Part shown: positions 58,921 through 64,000 of the stretch, one piece after another
Position numbering within the stretch: the stretch's first letter is position 1
How the letters are laid out: every line of letters begins with the position of its first letter
NCBI GenBank assembly: GCA_951230915.1
Contig: OX579636.1
Location: 36,453,567 to 36,517,566 of the forward strand
DNA length: 64,000 nucleotides
Direction of reading: 5' to 3'
From: Antitrichia curtipendula
Taxonomy: Eukaryota > Streptophyta > Bryopsida > Hypnales > Leucodontaceae
Notes under the pieces: generated by a model
Database searches by the model: none
What the model was told of the DNA's origin: nothing
The model's input: the letters and a program-made list of their open reading frames with translations, nothing else
Position numbers and translations under genes: made by a program

Positions 58921-59808
58921 CCCTTAAAGGATTAAGTTGTGTTTTTTGGATAAGTACTTATGAATAGAGATTTCTAGATTTTAGGCTAAAATTTTATTAG
59001 AAAATGGAGATAAGGAATATCTTTCATATACATTAAATTTCATGATGTTTAGAAATGTGAGTAAAAAATTATGGCCTAATAAGTTACTTTTTTTCCTAAC
59101 AGGCAATTCGGGCAGATTAAAAAAATAACCTTTTTTAAGATCAAAATTTGAAAATCATATATGTATAACACTTTGAATCATTCCATTTTGATCAATGAGT
59201 CAAAAGTTATGAAGAGTTTTAGTTTGTGGACAATTATGGATTCTCTACTCTAAAATAAACTTTGAAGTCCTTTATTTTACTCAATTTTTAATATTTAGGA
59301 AAAACAAACAAAATCATGAGATGTAGATTGTTTATCCTAACATTGCAACTATTAAGATTGGCATTTTCAATTCCATAAATAAATTTTTAACACTTTAGTA
59401 TTTTGAATCATTCTCTACTTCTTTCAACTTACTATTTTTTTCCTATATATTGTACAAATTTAAACGATCTAAAATTTTCAAGCATGAAACCAACTTGCCT
59501 TCAAGAATGAATACAAAGAAGCACCACTATTTTGGACATTTTTTCATTCAAATGTGACCTTGTGAAGTGCAGCTGCCCTATTTTTTGCAAGGCCCCCCAA
59601 AGGATTTTTGTCACTTCAAATGATAATATTTTGCAATCTACCCAGTGAAATTTTTTGAAATTTTTCCACATTTTCTCAAATCTAGTGTAAAACAAGCCCG
59701 TATGGTTGCATGTATCCAAAAATGATATTTTTCAAAAAATTGGTACTTGTATTAGAAATGGCAGTTTTGGAGCCTTTTTTGTGATAACATAGTCATGAAA
59801 CTTTAGAG
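58921..59808. mobile_element. Decayed piggyBac-type element inside the inverted repeat
   Basis: The left terminus CCCTTAAAGG is preceded by TTAT; the right terminus, read inward, CTCTAAAGTTTCATGA is followed outward by TTCA. The interior aligns with the element at 46120-47043 (for example TTTTGCAATCT and AGAAATGGCAGTTT). It splits one of the tandem units of the left arm, whose halves resume at 59809 (AAAGGTTATTTCTT). Confidence 0.6.
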
Positions 59809-60639
59809 TTCAAAGGTTATTTCTTTATAATGAGTTTGAAATTAAAGTGTTGGAATAAAAAAATAGAAATTGATAGGAGAAGCCTTCAACCATTATATAT
59901 TTTTAATTTGGAGCCAAAGGTTATTTCCTAACAAGGCTTTTAAATTTAATTGGTGGAATAAGGAATAAGAATTTGGTGTGGAGACCCTTCAAATTTTATG
60001 TTTTTTCATTAGAAGCAAAAGGAAATTTCCTCACAATTCTTTGAAATTTTAAAGTTGGAATAAGAAAAAAAGAATTGATGCATGGGGGAGACCTTTCAAA
60101 CATTATTATTATTTATTTGGAGCGAAGGATTATCTCCTTACAAGGCTTTGAAAATTTGATTGTTAGAATAAAAAAAGATTGATGCATGGGAAGAGCCTCC
60201 AACCATTATATTTTCTTATTTGGGAGAAAAGGGTTATCTCTTCAAAAGACTTTAAAATTTTAATTGTTAGAATAAGAAAAAAAAGATTCCTTTAAGTTTG
60301 TAAACTAGCATCACTACCTCAACCAATCTAGAAGTGCATGGATGTGTCCAATGCCACAATTAATTCTTGGAAAAAAAAAATCCTAAACCCTAACCTTAAA
60401 GCCTAAAAATCCTAAACCTTGATTTTTTTTTTAAAAGTTCAGCAATTAAATGGTTGAATTGCATCCCACTTAATCCTTTCTTTCCTACTTCAACAATTAA
60501 AATTTCAAATCCTTTTGAGGAGATATCCTTTTGCTTCAAATGAAAAAATATAATGTTTGAAGGGTCTCCCCATCAAAATCTTATTTTTTATTCCAAAAAG
60601 CCTTGTTAGGAAATAACCTTTGGTTCCAAGTTAAAAAAA
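59809..60639. repeat. Central tandem units of the inverted repeat
   Basis: Degenerate units of about 90 bp (AAAGGTTATTTCCTAACAAG, TTTAATTGGTGGAATAAG, AAGCCTTCAACCATTATA) run in plus orientation to about 60290. A short unique centre (60290-60460, with a telomere-like run CCTAAACCCTAACC at about 60383) separates them from the same units in reverse orientation. Confidence 0.7.
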
Positions 60640-61410
60640 AACATAATGTTTGAAGTCTTTTTTTATCAATCTCTATTTTCTTATTACAACACTTCAATTT
60701 CAAAATCCTTATGAAGAAATAACCTTTTGCTCCAAAGGAAAAAAAACGCTCATAGGGACTCTGTCTTAATCTTCTCTTTTATAATTCAACAATTAAATGA
60801 ATAAATGCTTGTAAAAAAGTAACATAGTGTTCTAAAAGAAGACCAAAAAATAAATTGGTGAAGTGCCTTCCTTCCAAAATTCCCATGTCTAATTCAACAA
60901 TTACATTGGCAAGTGCTAGTAAAAAAATAACACATTGTATTATAGGCCACAAAAGTAGAATCTCTCTTTGAATTCATCTAGAAATTAAAGTAGGTGAAAT
61001 TTTTAATTTGGGTGTTTAGTGATTAGAACATTAGTGCAAGAATGAATTGCCAACAATGAAATGCACCTTACCTTGAATGGCGATAGATAATCCTATGTCG
61101 AGGTTAAAGTGAATAGACTTGACGGTTTGATGTATCTTTAAGTTTCGGCCCAATCCCTTAAATTCCCGCCCATACTTAAGCCCATGCCTTAAGTTTGTGC
61201 CTAGCCCCTTATGTCCTCGCCCTTAAGTCCCCGAGTAGTCCCTTATGTCCCTATCCAATCCCTTCTATCCACGCCTTTAAGTTTGGGCCTAATCCCTTGA
61301 ATTCACAATTTATCCAACTTATGTCCGTGCCTAGTTTTTTAAGTCCTCGTTTAATTTCTTTAAGTTTGTCCCGTGTCTACATTGACAGCCAGGTGTTGGC
61401 AAGGTAACTC
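60640..61410 (-). repeat. Right arm of the large inverted repeat
   Basis: Complement of 58320-58920, continuing into CCTTAAGTTTGTGCC-type units (61140-61400), the reverse complement of the GGACTTAAGG units. Beyond it, 61490-61527 reads GGACAGACAAGTGGGCGGTC... then TGTGACAACTCT, a possible terminus whose complement resembles the motif at 50712 (GGGTTGTCACA). Confidence 0.85.
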
Positions 61411-61723
61411 CATGTTGGGATTTTATTTTACCTTTGCAAAAAGTCAACTATATGTTCAGTACTTTGGACGGACAAAACTTCAACCGGACAGACAAGTGGG
61501 CGGTCGGTCTAGTGTGACAACTCTATAAGTGTTAAGATGGTAGTCAAAACAATGAATGACCTTAGGCACAAACTTTCTTGCAGGTTAATCTTGTTAGTTC
61601 TCTAGTGGCTTTGGTGACTAGCTTTGAAATTTTGTGCACCGTCATGCAAGTGATGGTGGTCTGCATCATCATATTTTCTAGAGTCAATGCTGCAAAATTA
61701 ACATTAGGTTTCAAACCCTATCC

Positions 61724-62653
61724 ATGAGGTTAAATGGTGAAGGTATCACTCATTTGGTCACAAATTTAAGTTTTTCAAAAGAGAAACTCAAAAAGCTCAA
61801 ACAATTTCTTCATGGTAATTTTCAATCGTCAATGCGTCAAGGTATGTATCGACTTAGACAAAGAAGCATGTCAGTGTTAGATTACAAGTCTAAGTACGAT
61901 AAACATTGCGCCTATTTTCCTTCTTGGACTAAAAGTGATAGAGTTGAGTATTTTGTGGAGAACTTAAAGGATTCCATAAAATACAAAGTAAGCGCATATG
62001 CACCAGACACTTTGAGTGAAGCATACTGTTTGGCTGGAAATTTTAAGCGATAAGACATAGCAAATGAAAGAAATAATAGTCGCTTTGGTAAGAGACCTAT
62101 AGGTTCTAGTGCGGAACCTTGTTTTTCTAAGACTTGTTGTGAAGAAGGTCAAGATAGCAAGTATCAAAAGACAAATTGCTTGAGTGATAAGGATATGGAG
62201 GAACATTTAAGGAAAAGGTTGTGTTTCACTTGCCACGAATGCGAACATCGAGCGTCAGCTTGCTTCAAGAACAAGAAGCGTGAGATAGTAACTCTGGCGA
62301 TAGAAGATGGAACTGAAAGAAGCAAGGGTAGTGACAAAGAAATTCAAGTTTCAACAACAGTGATGAATATGGAGGTGGAACATGAACCAACGGTGGTTCA
62401 ACCTAAGGATTTTGTCAATTCTACCCATCTTTCTCTGATTTTTGGTTGATTTCGGATCTACCCATAATATGATCTCAGCACAATTTGGAAAGAAATTAGG
62501 GCTTCTCCTAATTCCAATAGCACCTTGCTTGGTGTTGCTACCAAACGATGATACTAGTTCAATTGACCATCGCATTTTGAGTGCACTTGTGAACATTCAA
62601 GGAGTTGAAACTAAAGTGGACTTCAGGGTTGTTATAGTGGACGGGTCGAAGTG
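61724..62653 (+). pseudogene. Ty3/gypsy gag-protease fragment
   Basis: 61724-62053 encodes a retrotransposon gag core (FLHGNFQSSMRQGMYRLRQR, SVLDYKSKYD, ENLKDSIKYKV). A TAA at 62051 interrupts it and the same frame resumes, reaching a zinc knuckle CFTCHECEHRASAC. After a one-base frameshift near 62440 the protease appears as VDFGSTHNMIS, with Phe where the active-site DSG has Ser, followed by a conserved FRVVIVDGS. It ends abruptly at the CG-rich array; no RT or integrase is present. Stops and the frameshift mean it is dead. Confidence 0.82.
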
Positions 62654-62935
62654 ATCGGACGGACAGGCAAACCGGACCGGACAACCGGACGTCTCGGACA
62701 GCCCGGACACCTTTCACTTTTCCAATTGACAACTCGCTTCCACAATGGCGGTCCACGCTGGAATCAGGGCGCGGACGTGAAAGTCGGGGTGGGGACGTCA
62801 TTGTCAAGGCGGAGACTTTACAAGGCGCGGACAGATTTGTTAGGGCGCGGACGTCTAGTTAGGGGGCGGACGTCTCGGCGCGGACACCTGGTCAGGGCGC
62901 GGACGCATGGATAGGACGCGGACATCCCACTCCTC
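62650..62935 (+). repeat. CG-rich GGGCGCGGACGT tandem array
   Basis: Units of 9-30 bp around 'ggcgcggacgtc' with an initial CGGACGGACAGG/CCGGACAACCGGAC section. CpG density is far above the surroundings. It abuts the gypsy protease fragment exactly where that homology ends, so it probably represents the end of an element inserted there. Open frames through it on both strands are artefacts. Confidence 0.75.
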
Positions 62936-64000
62936 AGCCAGAGTATGGGAGGAAGTTGAAATAGAAGTTGAACTCGGTCATGGGATTCTTCTTTTCTATG
63001 GAGAGGGGGAACCCATTAATGCAACCAGCCTTTAATTTGATTTCAGGGGAATATCTTCAAGTCAATGGCTGCATTAAAGGGTCCAACTACTTTTTGAGTT
63101 CAAAGATCATGTGTGGAAGCATGTTGCTCCCTTCTTGGGCCCGGACCTCTTCTTCATGCCTTCACCATGCACTTGCGAACTAGGACCCACCCCGCAAAAA
63201 ATGAAATTTCAGAAAATGAAAATTGACTTGCTCGCTTCAATTAAAAAAAATTGAAAGTAGATGCTAGAAGTTTTTGGATTTGTAACAAAAGATAAGGTAC
63301 ATATTTTTCTTAATTCAAGTTGAAGGATGCATTTATGAATTCTCCAAATAGGAACTACATTCTTCTTTTCGTTAATTTTCTTTAATTTTTTTTAAAGGTT
63401 TATACTTTATATTGATGATTTAGACATTGAATATTCATAAAACTTGTTTGAAACGTTCAATTTTTTTTTTGTCTACATACTAGGTTTTGCTATTGTAATG
63501 GACAAATGGAACATTGGAGTTGCATAGGGTTCCCAACAATCATATTGCAATGTTATTAAAATTATCCTTAAAATACTTATGTGCCTAAATGTAAAGGTTT
63601 TCTAAATACATAACTAACTTTAACATTTGGCTTGTAATTTTATATAAGCCATGTAATCCCAATGTTAAATTACCATCAAAATCCTTCTATGTAGTTATTA
63701 AAATAAATCAAATTGATTTAAAAAAATTGAAGAAGAATGAAATTATATCACCATACATAAATAATCTAAAAGAAATAAAAATAGAATAAAAAGAATGTGG
63801 CTAATATAAATCATTGCAAATCCAAATGCTCAATTCACCAATAAAAATGTCAAATTCCTATAAATATCCATTAAAGCAATCCAATTTATTTTTAAAAATA
63901 GATTGAAGATGATTGATGTAAATTTTAATAAAATCCAATGTTCAATTTGTTAATTTAAAGGGCACACTCTTCTACATACCCACAAAACTAATCCAAAAGA
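62936..64000. other. Right edge, no gene seen
   Basis: A short, less AT-rich patch (62940-63190) with an unrecognised frame, then AT-rich DNA to the end. Confidence 0.4.

Noticed and set aside
62559..62914. Frames through the CG-rich array on both strands
   Set aside because: Low-complexity translation of a tandem array with no conserved domain.
1..64000. CRISPR array, prokaryotic operon, ribosome binding sites, rRNA or tRNA genes
   Set aside because: The spliced genes, snRNA promoters and retroelements show a eukaryotic nuclear sequence; no spacer-repeat periodicity, rRNA or tRNA cloverleaf was recognised by eye.

Overview
The window looks like gene-poor, repeat-dense nuclear DNA of a streptophyte, most likely a land plant. 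The evidence is a chloroplast-type SecE precursor, a 3beta-hydroxysteroid dehydrogenase/decarboxylase fused to a reticulon domain (a plant gene architecture), U2 snRNA genes with a plant-style upstream element and TATA box, and abundant plant-type Copia, CACTA and hAT elements. Short introns, an intronless 3beta-HSD/D gene and a two-intron SECE gene do not resemble a typical angiosperm. A bryophyte or another early-diverging lineage would fit, but I cannot name the species.

Layout. 1-5.3 kb is AT-rich with no convincing gene. 5.8-10.2 kb is a gene island: RAD51C on the minus strand (nine exons, assembled here by hand) and SECE on the plus strand (three exons), divergently arranged about 0.8 kb apart. 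Directly after SECE lies a U2 snRNA gene (10.86-11.05 kb). The block from the SECE stop codon through U2 and its 3' flank has been copied: three more U2 loci sit on the minus strand at 23.6, 35.1 and 41.8 kb with parts of the same flanks, and the last two form a tandem pair. One of these, U2-C, is decayed, and a 5.2-kb Copia element has inserted in its upstream flank. At 43-44.7 kb is an intact intronless 3beta-HSD/D-reticulon gene.

The rest is transposon debris. There are five elements with piggyBac-type ends (11.2, 12.5, 20.1, 46.1 and 58.9 kb; three have intact TTAA on both sides), three non-autonomous CACTA-type elements (25.2, 29.9 and 35.6 kb), a cluster of short TA-flanked inverted-repeat elements at 12.4-14.5 kb including a perfect 46-bp-arm hairpin, a hAT transposase pseudogene (17.7-18.7 kb), a kinase pseudogene split by a CACTA element (29.5-31.4 kb), and a Ty3/gypsy gag-protease fragment (61.7-62.65 kb). 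From 50.7 to 62.9 kb the sequence is dominated by degenerate tandem repeats, a large inverted repeat and CG-rich arrays at several stages of CpG decay.

Functionally, the likely living genes are RAD51C (DNA repair), SECE (thylakoid protein translocation), the 3beta-HSD/D-reticulon gene (sterol C-4 demethylation at the ER) and two or three U2 snRNA genes (spliceosome). They do not form a pathway. The most interesting signals are the piggyBac-like family in a plant context, the SECE-U2 duplication history, and the nested insertions that give a relative order of events.
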